Assembly: GCA_964633285.1 (NCBI GenBank)
Contig: CAZWGA010000002.1
Coordinates: forward strand, 1 to 64,000
DNA from: 20CM-2-55-15 sp964633285
GTDB taxonomy: Bacteria > Acidobacteriota > Terriglobia > 20CM-2-55-15
Reading direction: 5' to 3'
Length of the DNA: 64,000 nucleotides
Below the pieces are notes generated by a model that worked only from the letters and a program-made list of their open reading frames with translations, was not told where the DNA came from and did not search any database. The position numbers and the translations under genes were made by a program. Every line of letters starts with the position of its first letter. Position 1 is the first letter of the stretch. Below, in pieces: positions 43,200 through 50,955 of the stretch.

Positions 43200-43694
43200 T
43201 TACGTTTCACGGCTTTCCCTCCGCTGCCGTTCGGCAGCAATCGCCCGCAGTTCTTTGGCGGCCAACAAATCCTTTTCCCGCCCCATGGCTTCTTTTGCGG
43301 CGATCAGGTCTTGAAGGGATATGACGTGATAGACGCGGCCACCGATTTCGAAGTCTTCTGCTTCCTTCTTCAACCTCGGGAAATCACCAACTCCGAGGAT
43401 CGCGGAAAGGATGTCGATGGCGCCGGCGTCTGTCCGGAGATATAAGTTCTGAACCGGGCCGGTTTTTGGAAATTCCAAAAACGACAGTTGATCCGGCGTC
43501 ATTCGATGTTTAGGGTTCCATGGGGCCAACACTTCACGGAGCTTGTCGAACACTTCATCGGAGAGGTCCATGCAAATATCGAGATCACGAGTTACCAGGG
43601 AAGAACCGTGGGCGACCGCGGCGTAACCGCCAACAATCACAAAATCCAGGCCGGAATCAACGAGGCGTTGCAGGAGTTGCTTGAAGTCTTGCAT
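43200..43694 (-). CDS. Nucleotidyltransferase-superfamily protein
   Basis: 164 residues. The nucleotidyltransferase core starts VDSGLDFVIVGGYAAVAHGS and continues TRDLDICMD, giving the GG and DxD-type metal site. DAGAIDILSAILGVGDF supplies the third Asp. Similar stand-alone proteins are often annotated as AbiEii/MNT-like nucleotidyltransferases or DUF6036-type proteins. I use ATG 43694. A small ORF on the same strand overlaps its start by 38 bases, suggesting a two-gene unit. Toxin-antitoxin-like activity or RNA modification is possible but not shown by the sequence. Confidence 0.8.
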   Translation of the reverse strand: MQDFKQLLQRLVDSGLDFVIVGGYAAVAHGSSLVTRDLDICMDLSDEVFDKLREVLAPWNPKHRMTPDQLSFLEFPKTGPVQNLYLRTDAGAIDILSAILGVGDFPRLKKEAEDFEIGGRVYHVISLQDLIAAKEAMGREKDLLAAKELRAIAAERQRRESRET

Positions 43695-43857
43695 CGCGAA
43701 CCATCCGGGCTTCCTCAAACTCGAGGATAACCTCGAGTGCCATGTCGTGTTGACGCCAGCGTTCCTCAGGCGACAACGAAAGATTCATCCTGATTAGGTT
43801 CAAATCGAAACCGGCCCGGCGGGCTTCCTCGAAGGCAGAATCAACTGACGGATTCAT
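43657..43857 (-). CDS. Small conserved-looking partner of the nucleotidyltransferase
   Basis: 66 residues, helical and charged, with no membrane segment. The core LSLSPEERWRQHDMALEVIL resembles short proteins often encoded just before this type of nucleotidyltransferase. It overlaps the next gene by 38 bases. It has the best complete promoter in this region (see 43864-43892) and a GAGGA immediately before the ATG. Function unknown; it may be an antitoxin-like or adaptor subunit. Confidence 0.65.
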   Translation of the reverse strand: MNPSVDSAFEEARRAGFDLNLIRMNLSLSPEERWRQHDMALEVILEFEEARMVRDARLQATPATPR

Positions 43858-43863
43858 TTCCTC

Positions 43864-43892
43864 ATTATGTTCGGAGCAGCAGCGGCCATCAA
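43864..43892 (-). promoter_or_regulatory. Sigma-70-type promoter ending six bases before a start codon
   Basis: Minus strand: TTGATG (43892-43887), a 17-bp spacer, CATAAT (43869-43864), then GAGGAA and ATG 43857. The standard start distance puts +1 at or next to the ATG, so the GAGGAA would be mostly untranscribed. Either the transcript is leaderless or initiation is unusually early. Confidence 0.6.
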
Positions 43893-43909
43893 GGATTTCG
43901 GTAGTCCGC

Positions 43910-45073
43910 CTACTCCATTCCGGCGAGGACCGCGATCAAAAAGAGCAGCCGTTGTACGCCGAATTCGCGATGCGTCGGATCAAACCATTCATCAGGCGTG
44001 TGAACATTGCCTGAAGTCCCGCCACCTCCAATCGCGATAGCAGGAATCCCGAGAGACATGGGGATGTTCGCATCCGTGGAGGAAACATCCAGTTGAGGCT
44101 CGACGCCGAATCGCCGCGTGGTCGCGATCGCGGCCCTCACTAAAGATGCGCCTTCCGAAGTCGCGCCCGATGGCCGTTCGCCCATGATCTCGATCTGGCA
44201 TCCCACTCCAGACGCTCGGGCAGCTTCAACGACTGCCTGCCGCAACCGGTCATCGAGATCGCCGAGATCAGCGTTGTCCACAGCGCGGAGATCCACTTCC
44301 AAGAGCACGGATGATGGAATGGCATTCACGGAAATGCCTCCGCGAATGACGCCAAAATTGAAGGCTGTACCCGCACGGCGAGGTCCCATCCCAAAACTAT
44401 GAATAGCCGTTGCGATGGCGTGCACCGGATTGGGCTGTCCAAAATCCGCCCAACTGTGTCCACCGGGACCCGTAAGGCTGATCCGAAAACGGCGGCTTCC
44501 CAGGGCACGATTCGTGATTCGCTGAATGCCCGCGCCATCAACTGCGATAAATTCGCATTCCGTTCCCGGCCAGGGAGGCGCTTCGAATAAGCGCCGAATG
44601 CCCCGCAAATTGCCTTCGCCCTCTTCGCCGATATCACCCACAGCGATCACAGGCCGCCGGAATCGAAGCCTCGCGTTCCGGGCCGCGCGAAACGCCCAAA
44701 GCAAAGCGACAATTCCAGCGCCATTATCGGAAATGCCGGGCAGGAAGAGCCGCCGTCCCTCCCGCCGCAGCCGAAGCGGAGTTGAAGCAGGAAAGACCGT
44801 GTCCAGATGAGCGCCGGCTACGACAGGATTGCGATTGAAATTCTCATAGGCGCCAATGACGTTCCCCAGTGTGTCCGTAACAGGACGAATATCGAGTTGA
44901 GTCAACTCCTGAGCGAAAGCCTCGGCCCGCGCAGATTCGCCAAATGGAGGCGCGGCTATTTCAGTAAGGTGGATCTGGTCGGCTTCAATTTGAGAAGAGT
45001 GTTGGGTGATGAATCGGAATGCCTGTTGAATCCTGGTGTCGCGAAAAGCAGCATCAACGCTATCTGATTTCAA
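43910..45073 (-). CDS. M20-family zinc peptidase / amidohydrolase
   Basis: 387 residues, no signal peptide. M20 architecture: first zinc site VAGAHLDTVFP, bridging Asp in LPGISDNGAGIVAL, Glu pair in GDIGEEGEGNLRG (Glu general base), the dimerisation/lid domain with SLTGPGGHSWADFG, and a late zinc His in GNVHTPDEWFDP. It resembles the peptidase T / tripeptidase-like M20 subgroup. The start is TTG 45073, overlapping the upstream BsuPI-domain gene by 14 bases; a downstream Met could be used instead. Probably an aminopeptidase or dipeptidase. Confidence 0.88.
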   Translation of the reverse strand: MKSDSVDAAFRDTRIQQAFRFITQHSSQIEADQIHLTEIAAPPFGESARAEAFAQELTQLDIRPVTDTLGNVIGAYENFNRNPVVAGAHLDTVFPASTPLRLRREGRRLFLPGISDNGAGIVALLWAFRAARNARLRFRRPVIAVGDIGEEGEGNLRGIRRLFEAPPWPGTECEFIAVDGAGIQRITNRALGSRRFRISLTGPGGHSWADFGQPNPVHAIATAIHSFGMGPRRAGTAFNFGVIRGGISVNAIPSSVLLEVDLRAVDNADLGDLDDRLRQAVVEAARASGVGCQIEIMGERPSGATSEGASLVRAAIATTRRFGVEPQLDVSSTDANIPMSLGIPAIAIGGGGTSGNVHTPDEWFDPTHREFGVQRLLFLIAVLAGME

Positions 45074-46049
45074 ACGGCACCGGATCGGATTCCATCGGAG
45101 GTTGACTCGCGAGAATGCCCACGACCTTGTATTTTCCGGCAGGCAACGGATTCAGGTCATTGTCCCGATGGTTCCAGGTGATTTCAAAAACCCAGTTTCG
45201 ATTCGGGCGGATCGCCTCCTGGCGATTGACCTGAGTGATGAAGAATTGCCGCCGCGACCAGCGCCAGACTTCCTGACCGGTTGATGCATCCACGACTTCA
45301 AAGTCGTAAGTCTGTCCCGTCCTGAAGATGAATGGAACCAGCTTGTCGGACGTGTTGATCACCGTAAATACAAACTTTGTGCCGCCCGCGACCGGCGCGA
45401 CCTGCACGTCCAGCGCGGGATTATCTTCGTCAGGCTTGGCAACGTTGTCAGCGAGAATTCGCGTCTTCTGCTCTCGATTTTGAGTTGCCGGTTGAGGAAG
45501 AGAGGGTGCGCCCTGCGCGGCAGCCTGAACAGCCTGGCGTTCGCCCACGTGAACGCTTGTCAACTTTGCAATTTGAACGGCGTTGCCGGCATGCATGCGC
45601 GCTTCGATTATGCCGAGACCGCGCTGAAAAGTAAGATCGATGAGGTCCATCTTCAGCGTAAATTTCTGCGGCAATCCCGATTCGTCGGCCTGAACGACTT
45701 CAGCCTTCGCTCCATCAGCCAGGAACAGCGGACCCTCTTCGTTGTTCGCCATCCTCATGTACTGTTTTTCCTGGCGGTCGTAACGAACCAGCTTGATGAG
45801 GTCCCCGTTCTCCGAAGCAAAGGGAAACTGCGTGAGCAGGTAAAAGCTCCGGCCACCCGTGATGCGATATTCCTGAACCGCAAAATCCAATGCGCCGATT
45901 TTCTGTCCAGCTTCGTTGAAAACGTCGTAGACCCAGCGATTGCCCACTTCCAGCGGCAGGAAATCCGCCGACATTCGAACGCCGGGCTGAGCAAGCAACG
46001 TGGCGGGCAATAACATCAGTAGGAATAGAAGCTTGAAACCGGATTTCAT
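45060..46049 (-). CDS. Exported BsuPI-domain protein
   Basis: About 329 residues. Signal peptide MKSGFKLLFLLMLLPATLLA begins at ATG 46049. The middle (residues ~30-180) is a beta-rich domain starting FLPLEVGNRWVYDVFNEAG, common in secreted acidobacterial proteins. The C-terminal ~110 residues match the BsuPI (intracellular proteinase inhibitor) fold: FTVINTSDKLVPFIFRTGQ, then YDFEVVDASTGQEVWRWS. Role unknown; protease inhibition is only suggested by the domain name. The stop lies inside the start of the M20 peptidase gene, an intriguing inhibitor/peptidase pairing. Confidence 0.82.
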   Translation of the reverse strand: MKSGFKLLFLLMLLPATLLAQPGVRMSADFLPLEVGNRWVYDVFNEAGQKIGALDFAVQEYRITGGRSFYLLTQFPFASENGDLIKLVRYDRQEKQYMRMANNEEGPLFLADGAKAEVVQADESGLPQKFTLKMDLIDLTFQRGLGIIEARMHAGNAVQIAKLTSVHVGERQAVQAAAQGAPSLPQPATQNREQKTRILADNVAKPDEDNPALDVQVAPVAGGTKFVFTVINTSDKLVPFIFRTGQTYDFEVVDASTGQEVWRWSRRQFFITQVNRQEAIRPNRNWVFEITWNHRDNDLNPLPAGKYKVVGILASQPPMESDPVPFEIR

Positions 46050-46057
46050 TGAAAATA

Positions 46058-46066
46058 AGTGTAGCA
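46058..46066 (-). promoter_or_regulatory. Extended -10 promoter of the BsuPI-domain gene, overlapping the tadA start codon
   Basis: Minus strand TGC-TACACT, with TACACT at 46063-46058, eight bases before ATG 46049. Its TG pairs with the first bases of the divergent tadA ATG (46066-46068). The two start codons are 16 bases apart. Confidence 0.5.
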
Positions 46067-46533
46067 TGCAGAACATGTACCTGGATGTTGACGGACCGTA
46101 TATGGATTTGGCTCTCGACGAGGCCCGGAAAGCAGAAGGAATGAGAGAGATTCCTATCGGCGCTGTAATCGTGGCGGACGGCAAGGTCGTTGGAAAAGGA
46201 TTCAACCAGCCGATATCGTCCCACGATCCCACGGCTCACGCCGAAATCATCGCTTTGCGTGAAGCCGCCGGAGCGCTACGGAACTATCGCCTGTCCAACG
46301 CGACGATGTACGCGACCGTCGAACCGTGCATGATGTGCGCCGGGGCTTTGATCCATGCGCGAATTGCGCGCCTCGTGTTCGGAACACCCGATCCGAAGGC
46401 CGGGTCTGCGGGATCGATTTACAACGTATTGACGGACCCGCGGCTGAATCATCGCGTCGAAGTCGTTTCCGGAATTCGTGAGGACGAATGCGTTTCCCTG
46501 CTTCGCGGTTTCTTTTCAAGCCGGAGAGGGTGA
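46066..46533 (+). CDS. tadA: tRNA-specific adenosine deaminase
   Basis: 155-residue zinc deaminase converting A34 to inosine in the anticodon of tRNA-Arg. Zinc and catalytic residues: H58-A-E60 and P87-C88-M-M-C91. Asn47 in KGFNQPI is typical of the family. I start at ATG 46066; ATG 46075 (MYLDVDG) is an alternative. It is divergent from the BsuPI-domain gene with only 16 bases between starts, and is followed four bases later by an alpha/beta hydrolase. Confidence 0.94.
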   Translation: MQNMYLDVDGPYMDLALDEARKAEGMREIPIGAVIVADGKVVGKGFNQPISSHDPTAHAEIIALREAAGALRNYRLSNATMYATVEPCMMCAGALIHARIARLVFGTPDPKAGSAGSIYNVLTDPRLNHRVEVVSGIREDECVSLLRGFFSSRRG

Positions 46534-46537
46534 ACCG

Positions 46538-47323
46538 ATGCCTCAGGAAATCGTCATACCGGATCCGCCTCCTGCCGATCATCGCATCCCGTATGGACCG
46601 GATCGATTTCAATTCGGCGACCTTCGGTTGCCGGCCGGTAATGGGCCTCATCCTGCCGCCATTGTTATCCACGGCGGATACTGGCGTTCACTCTATGGAC
46701 TCGACTACATCGGGCACATTTGCACCGCGTTCGCCGGGTCCGGCCTCGCGACATGGAGCCTTGAATATCGGAGAATCGGAAATCCCGGCGGCGGATGGCC
46801 GGGCACGTTTCAGGATGTTGCGGACGGGGCCGTTCATGTGAAGTCGATCGCCGGCTCATTCCATCTGGATCTGGATCGCATCATTGTTGTGGGACATTCC
46901 GCGGGCGGCCATCTCGCGCTGTGGCTCGGAACTCAAAAGAGAATGCCCCTCCGCGGAATCGTTTCACTTGCGGGAGTTGCCGACCTACGCCGCGCCTGGG
47001 AGTTGAAGCTGAGCAACAATGTCGTGCGCGAGTTACTTGGAGGAAGTCCCGAAGAAGTTCCCGATCGTTACGATGCAGCCTCCCCGATGGAGTCTCTGCC
47101 ATTGGGAATTCCGCAGCGGCTGTTTCACGGCACCCAGGACACGAGCGTGCCTTTCGAAATCAGCGAGAGGTATATTCGAAAGGCACAGTCGCTGGGAGAC
47201 GATGCGGAACTCATCACACTTGAAAACAGCGGCCACTTTGAGATTGTCGATCCGCGAACCAGGGAATTCGAACGAGTGCGGAAGTCGGCAATGGTCCTCG
47301 CTCTTGGGGAGAAACCAGCGTGA
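46538..47323 (+). CDS. Alpha/beta hydrolase (kynurenine formamidase / BD-FAE esterase-like)
   Basis: 261 residues, cytoplasmic. The oxyanion block is VIHGGYWRSLYGLDY (HGGYW). The nucleophile Ser is in GHSAGGHLALW, the Asp in GTQDTSVPFEIS and the His in NSGHFEIVDP. HGGxW with GHSAGGH is typical of kynurenine formamidase-like and BD-FAE esterases. ATG 46538 is preceded by GGAGAGGG. It follows tadA by four bases, and a terminator-like hairpin comes right after the stop. The substrate is unknown: an aryl formamide or a small ester. Confidence 0.85.
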   Translation: MPQEIVIPDPPPADHRIPYGPDRFQFGDLRLPAGNGPHPAAIVIHGGYWRSLYGLDYIGHICTAFAGSGLATWSLEYRRIGNPGGGWPGTFQDVADGAVHVKSIAGSFHLDLDRIIVVGHSAGGHLALWLGTQKRMPLRGIVSLAGVADLRRAWELKLSNNVVRELLGGSPEEVPDRYDAASPMESLPLGIPQRLFHGTQDTSVPFEISERYIRKAQSLGDDAELITLENSGHFEIVDPRTREFERVRKSAMVLALGEKPA

Positions 47324-47325
47324 GA

Positions 47326-47361
47326 AAGCGGGACGTGCGCAACGCGCTCGTTTCCCCGCTT
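47326..47361 (+). terminator. Hairpin terminator after the alpha/beta hydrolase
   Basis: AAGCGGG (47326-47332) pairs with CCCGCTT (47355-47361), with an inner GCGC-AAC-GCGC hairpin. TCTTATTTC follows. It lies between convergent genes. Confidence 0.6.
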
Positions 47362-47362
47362 C

Positions 47363-48097
47363 TTATTTCAAAACGGCATTCAGCCGCGCATAGCCTGAAC
47401 GGCTCACCGGAATGCGCGTTCCATCGCGAAGGATGGCGGCATGACTGTCCTTGGCGTAAAGCTCCAGTTTCGCCAATCGCTCGACGTTGAGAATGTAGGA
47501 TCGATGAATGCGGACGAATTGCGAAGGATCCAGCACGGCTTCCACGTCTCCGAGCGTCTGCTGTTTCAAATAATTTTTCCCCTCGGTGCGAAAACAAACG
47601 TAATCATCCTGCGCTTCGGCATAGTCGATCTTCGACACCGGGATGACGTGAACATTCGCTCCATCGCGAATCAGAACACGCTCGGTGCGGGTTCCGGCAG
47701 GACGCACCGCTGCAGTCAAATCCTCGACGGGAAGCGTTTGCTTTGAATCGAGTCGCGCTTTCGCCCGGTTCAATGCCTCCTTCAGGCGGACAGCGCTGAA
47801 AGGTTTCAGGAGGTAATCGACGGCATGAACCTCAAATGCGCGCAACGCGTACTTGTCGTACGCGGTGATAAAAATGACGCCGACTTCGCGGCCGATCAGT
47901 TCGAGCACTTCGAATCCATCAAGGCGCGGCATTTGAATATCGAGAAGAAGCAGATCGGGTTTGAGATCCGTGACGGCTTTGACGGCTTCGAATCCATTTG
48001 CGCATTCCGCAACGATTTCGACCTCCTGCTCAGCCGACAAATATTCACGCACGAGTTTCCGCGCCAGTTCCTCGTCATCAACGATCACGATTCGCAT
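47363..48097 (-). CDS. LytTR-family response regulator
   Basis: 244 residues. Receiver domain with D7-D8 and phospho-acceptor Asp53 in LLLLDIQMPRLDG, then Thr in IFITAYD and Lys in YLLKPFS. The C-terminal LytTR DNA-binding domain (about 140-244) has DGANVHVIPVSKIDYAEAQD and FVRIHRSYILNV. It is transcribed directly after a LytS-like kinase (two bases between), with a LiaF-like membrane protein ahead of both. It probably answers envelope stress or controls cell-envelope genes; targets are not visible. Confidence 0.94.
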   Translation of the reverse strand: MRIVIVDDEELARKLVREYLSAEQEVEIVAECANGFEAVKAVTDLKPDLLLLDIQMPRLDGFEVLELIGREVGVIFITAYDKYALRAFEVHAVDYLLKPFSAVRLKEALNRAKARLDSKQTLPVEDLTAAVRPAGTRTERVLIRDGANVHVIPVSKIDYAEAQDDYVCFRTEGKNYLKQQTLGDVEAVLDPSQFVRIHRSYILNVERLAKLELYAKDSHAAILRDGTRIPVSRSGYARLNAVLK

Positions 48098-48099
48098 AT

Positions 48100-49161
48100 C
48101 TAAGATCCGCTGCAGGGCATTTGCATCTCGACCCTGAATAATGAGCCGTTCTGAATCGCGTCCAGCCGGGCATCGCCGTTGAACAGATTCTTCAGACGCA
48201 TTCTGACATTCTGAATCCCCAAGCCCGCGCCGGACGCCGCTCGCACATCATCCATTTCGAAAGGATTCTCGATGATGACGCGGATACCCGGACCGTGCCG
48301 CGCGGCTTCAATGCGAATAGTACCGCCGTCCAGCAACGGCGCGACACCATGTGTAATCGCGTTCTCAACCAGGGGTTGAAGGATCAATGGCGGCACCAGG
48401 CAATTCTCGCAGTGTGCATCGATGTTGCTTTCGACACTCAAGCGCGCGCCCAGCCGGACTTTTTCAATATCGAGATAGTTCTGCGCAAGCTGAATTTCCT
48501 GTCCGAGACTGATCCAGTCCTTAGCGCCAAGCTTCAGGCAACCTCGAAGGAACTCTCCAAGCAATACACACATTTGACGCGCGGCGACCGGATCCGCGCC
48601 GATCAAAGCATTAATCGAATTCAAACTGTTAAACAGGAAATGCGGATCGATCTGCGCGCGCAATGCCTTCAATTCAGCTTCACGCGCGAGAGCCTGTGAC
48701 TCGAGCGCTTTTTTCTCTGCGCGCTGGGAAACTTCAATCGTGATCAGCAGATAATTCAGAGCGACGGCCAGCAGGAACAACAGAATGCCCGAAAAAAACA
48801 AAACCGCCATTTGAGCCAGATAGCGGCCGGTTATGCCTGCGAAGGATCCTGTCGAATAAAGAGCGAGCGCCCAAAGATAACCCACCAGCAACCAGACGAG
48901 ACATGAAAGGACAGCCGCAACACCGTGCGTGCCGATGAGGCGAAGAATCTCCGTCTCATGCAAGGGCAAAGCGCGGCACAGATACCAGGAGGCCTGACAA
49001 ATGAATGCATAGAGGAAGCACAGAGGAAAAACAATCAGCGCCGCTTCGATTGCAGGCATAGAGCCGCTGCGGGCAAGGATTGCGGCCAACAGACCCGCAA
49101 TAGGTACCCATGACGCAACGTAGATCAGGGTCCTCAGCCTGTTGGTGAGTATCGGATGCAC
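48100..49161 (-). CDS. LytS-like sensor histidine kinase (HisKA_5TM-type, His_kinase family)
   Basis: 353 residues. Four to six hydrophobic segments fill residues ~12-145. A short coiled linker follows, then the His_kinase block LRAQIDPHFLFNSLNSINAL with phospho-His174, and a HATPase domain (PPLILQPLVENAITHG, GAGLGIQNVRMRLKNLF). There is no extracellular sensing domain; the signal may be sensed within the membrane or from the adjacent LiaF-like protein. It starts one base after that gene ends and is followed by its response regulator. Confidence 0.93.
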   Translation of the reverse strand: MHPILTNRLRTLIYVASWVPIAGLLAAILARSGSMPAIEAALIVFPLCFLYAFICQASWYLCRALPLHETEILRLIGTHGVAAVLSCLVWLLVGYLWALALYSTGSFAGITGRYLAQMAVLFFSGILLFLLAVALNYLLITIEVSQRAEKKALESQALAREAELKALRAQIDPHFLFNSLNSINALIGADPVAARQMCVLLGEFLRGCLKLGAKDWISLGQEIQLAQNYLDIEKVRLGARLSVESNIDAHCENCLVPPLILQPLVENAITHGVAPLLDGGTIRIEAARHGPGIRVIIENPFEMDDVRAASGAGLGIQNVRMRLKNLFNGDARLDAIQNGSLFRVEMQMPCSGS

Positions 49162-49162
49162 G

Positions 49163-50083
49163 TCAGTTTTTTACCTCAATGCCACCCATGACGACGCTGC
49201 CGCGAATGACGAATCGCTTGGATTCATTCTTGGGCTGGTCCGTCTTGTCTTCGAATCCACCAAGAATCGGATCAACCTGACTGATGACTGTCCAATCATC
49301 AGGCACCCGGACTTCAATGCCGCCCCACAACGCGAACACTTCCAGGACAGGCTCGTGCGGCGGCGTAATCGATGCTCCACGCAAATCGATTTCACAGCCG
49401 CCAAGAATGGCAGTAACGTCTCCACCTCGAAAATCCTGACAATTGTTTTGCCTTTCGACACCGCCCAGGATCGCCATCGCCGACAAAACGGAATTCGACG
49501 ACGCCGTGTTTTCGTTGGCCGGTTTCGTGTCGGTTTTCGGATTCGCTCCAGCGTCCGGCCCGGCACTGGCTTTGGAATCGCCTCCCAACTTTTCACCAAA
49601 GCGGTCACCGGCCCTGCCCAATCGCTCACCCAGGTCGTCCAACTTTCTACCGAGCCGTTCGCCGAAGTCGCCCGGACCGTCTCCATACTGTCGCCTCGCC
49701 ATGGAAGAACGCCACAACATCAGAGCCCCCACACCGATAAGCGCGACCGGCCATAGATCATGGACAGCAACACGGAGGAAGCCCAGGCTTCCCGCCAGGA
49801 ATACGAGACCGATGACAATCCAGAAAATGCCCGCGCTTTCGCGGTAGCCGTCCGGCCTTTCCACCAGCCGGATCACACCAAAGAGGATGAGAAGAAGTGG
49901 CCAGAATCGAAAAACTTCTTCAACCTGGATCATTCCCAAGTTCCCCAGGAGAAAAACAAATCCAATCCCTATGAAAACGATCCCGGATACCAGGTGCTTG
50001 CGTGGGCTGCGCCACCGCCGCTGCCGTCTCTCCCACCGCCGTTCCCACCTCTGACGTTTTCTCTCCCAACGGTCTTCGTCCAT
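49163..50083 (-). CDS. LiaF-like membrane protein (LiaI/LiaF transmembrane region plus DUF2154-type C-terminus)
   Basis: 306 residues. A very basic, Trp/Arg-rich N-terminus (WERKRQRWERRWERRQRRWR) precedes about four membrane segments (~32-125), a charged Gly/Asp linker with repeated FGERLGRK / LGERLGRA / FGEKLGG, and a C-terminal beta domain with repeated ILGG/WGGIEV motifs. In Firmicutes, LiaF inhibits the LiaS kinase until cell-wall stress. By analogy this protein may restrain the LytS-like kinase encoded next. First gene of the operon. Confidence 0.85.
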   Translation of the reverse strand: MDEDRWERKRQRWERRWERRQRRWRSPRKHLVSGIVFIGIGFVFLLGNLGMIQVEEVFRFWPLLLILFGVIRLVERPDGYRESAGIFWIVIGLVFLAGSLGFLRVAVHDLWPVALIGVGALMLWRSSMARRQYGDGPGDFGERLGRKLDDLGERLGRAGDRFGEKLGGDSKASAGPDAGANPKTDTKPANENTASSNSVLSAMAILGGVERQNNCQDFRGGDVTAILGGCEIDLRGASITPPHEPVLEVFALWGGIEVRVPDDWTVISQVDPILGGFEDKTDQPKNESKRFVIRGSVVMGGIEVKN

Positions 50084-50224
50084 GGAACTACTCCCTTCAC
50101 AAGCAGTGTAAGAAAGCCGGCAGGCGGCATTCGATGCGCTTTCGGCGAATGGATGTCTCGGGCCGGTAAACAGTGGGTGCAGTTCAAGAGACGAAAAAGC
50201 CTTCCGGACTTGTCTTACAGCCTG

Positions 50225-50233
50225 TGTTACGCT
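50225..50233 (+). promoter_or_regulatory. Extended -10 promoter before the toxin-antitoxin operon
   Basis: TGT-TACGCT, with TACGCT at 50228-50233, seven bases before ATG 50241. The direct repeat GTTAC-GCTGC-GTTAC (50226-50240) covers the same spot and could be an antitoxin operator. Confidence 0.4.
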
Positions 50234-50240
50234 GCGTTAC

Positions 50241-50468
50241 ATGGACAAAACAATAACGATCCGTTTGGATCGCGAACAGGATGAAGCGTTGACCCGAAAA
50301 GCCCGGATGCTCGGGAAGACCCGCTCCTCACTGGTTCGCGAACTTCTGGCACAAGCGCTTTCAGACACGCCGATTTCAGAACGCGCCGGCCATTTGAGCG
50401 GCAGCGTCCAATTGCCGAAGCCGAAGGACGAGTGGAGCAGGCATCTGAGAAAACAGAATTGGCGCTGA
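50241..50468 (+). CDS. Ribbon-helix-helix antitoxin
   Basis: 75 residues. The N-terminal beta strand KTITIRLDREQDEAL is followed by helices KARMLGKTRSSLVRELLAQAL, the CopG/Arc-type RHH DNA-binding fold. The C-terminal ~35 residues are Pro/Ser/Lys-rich and probably wrap the toxin. It overlaps the PIN-domain gene by 37 bases. As in other type II modules, it should bind both the toxin and its own promoter. Confidence 0.88.
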   Translation: MDKTITIRLDREQDEALTRKARMLGKTRSSLVRELLAQALSDTPISERAGHLSGSVQLPKPKDEWSRHLRKQNWR

Positions 50469-50881
50469 ATCCACTGCTGATCGACACGGGACCGCTCGTT
50501 GCCTATCTGGACAGAGGCGACGCCGGCCATGAGACGATTACCGAAGTCATTGGGAAATTCCGTGGAACGCTTTGCACAACAGGAGCAGTCATCACTGAAG
50601 CGATGCACCTCCTGAAAGATGCTCCCCATGGACCAAGAAACCTCGCCGAATTCATTCAAGCGGCGGGCGTACAGGTTTTCGAATCCACCCAGCCAAGGCA
50701 GCTTCTGTCCGCCGCCGCGCTTATTGAGAAATACGCAGACACTCCAATGGATTTCGCCGATGCGACTCTCGTCCTCCTGGCGGAGGCGCTGGGGACGACG
50801 CAAATCGTCACGTTGGACCATCGAGGTTTTCGCGCGTTCCGAACCCGTAAAGGTCACCCTTTTGAAATTATCCCCCGTTAA
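50432..50881 (+). CDS. PIN-domain toxin (VapC-like ribonuclease)
   Basis: Up to 149 residues. Metal-binding acids of the PIN nuclease fold: D18 in LLIDTGPLVAYLD, E56 in AVITEAMHLL, D107/D110 in PMDFADATLV, and the last Asp in VTLDHRGF. The partner RHH antitoxin lies directly upstream and overlapping. The start is uncertain: GTG 50432 fits the overlap, but TTG 50459 would give a more usual N-terminus. VapC toxins cleave specific RNAs, often tRNA. Confidence 0.88.
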   Translation: MEQASEKTELALNPLLIDTGPLVAYLDRGDAGHETITEVIGKFRGTLCTTGAVITEAMHLLKDAPHGPRNLAEFIQAAGVQVFESTQPRQLLSAAALIEKYADTPMDFADATLVLLAEALGTTQIVTLDHRGFRAFRTRKGHPFEIIPR

Positions 50882-50920
50882 AGGCTCTGATTAACGGCAG
50901 GCTTTGTCTTCAGCCATGCG

Positions 50921-50948
50921 TTGTGCAAAACCTCTTCACGGGTACAAT
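50921..50948 (+). promoter_or_regulatory. Promoter immediately before msrB
   Basis: TTGTGC (50921-50926), 16-bp spacer, TACAAT (50943-50948). ATG 50956 lies seven bases beyond the -10, so +1 would coincide with the start codon region. Confidence 0.55.
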
Positions 50949-50955
50949 TTGAAGA

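Noticed and set aside
46050..46232. N-terminal extension of the BsuPI-domain protein upstream of ATG 46049
   Set aside because: It is antisense to tadA and precedes a perfect signal peptide; the extended -10 also lies in it.
50161..50210. Stretch with GTTCAA resembling a tRNA T-arm
   Set aside because: No matching acceptor, D or anticodon stems around it. No tRNA fold was found anywhere in the window.
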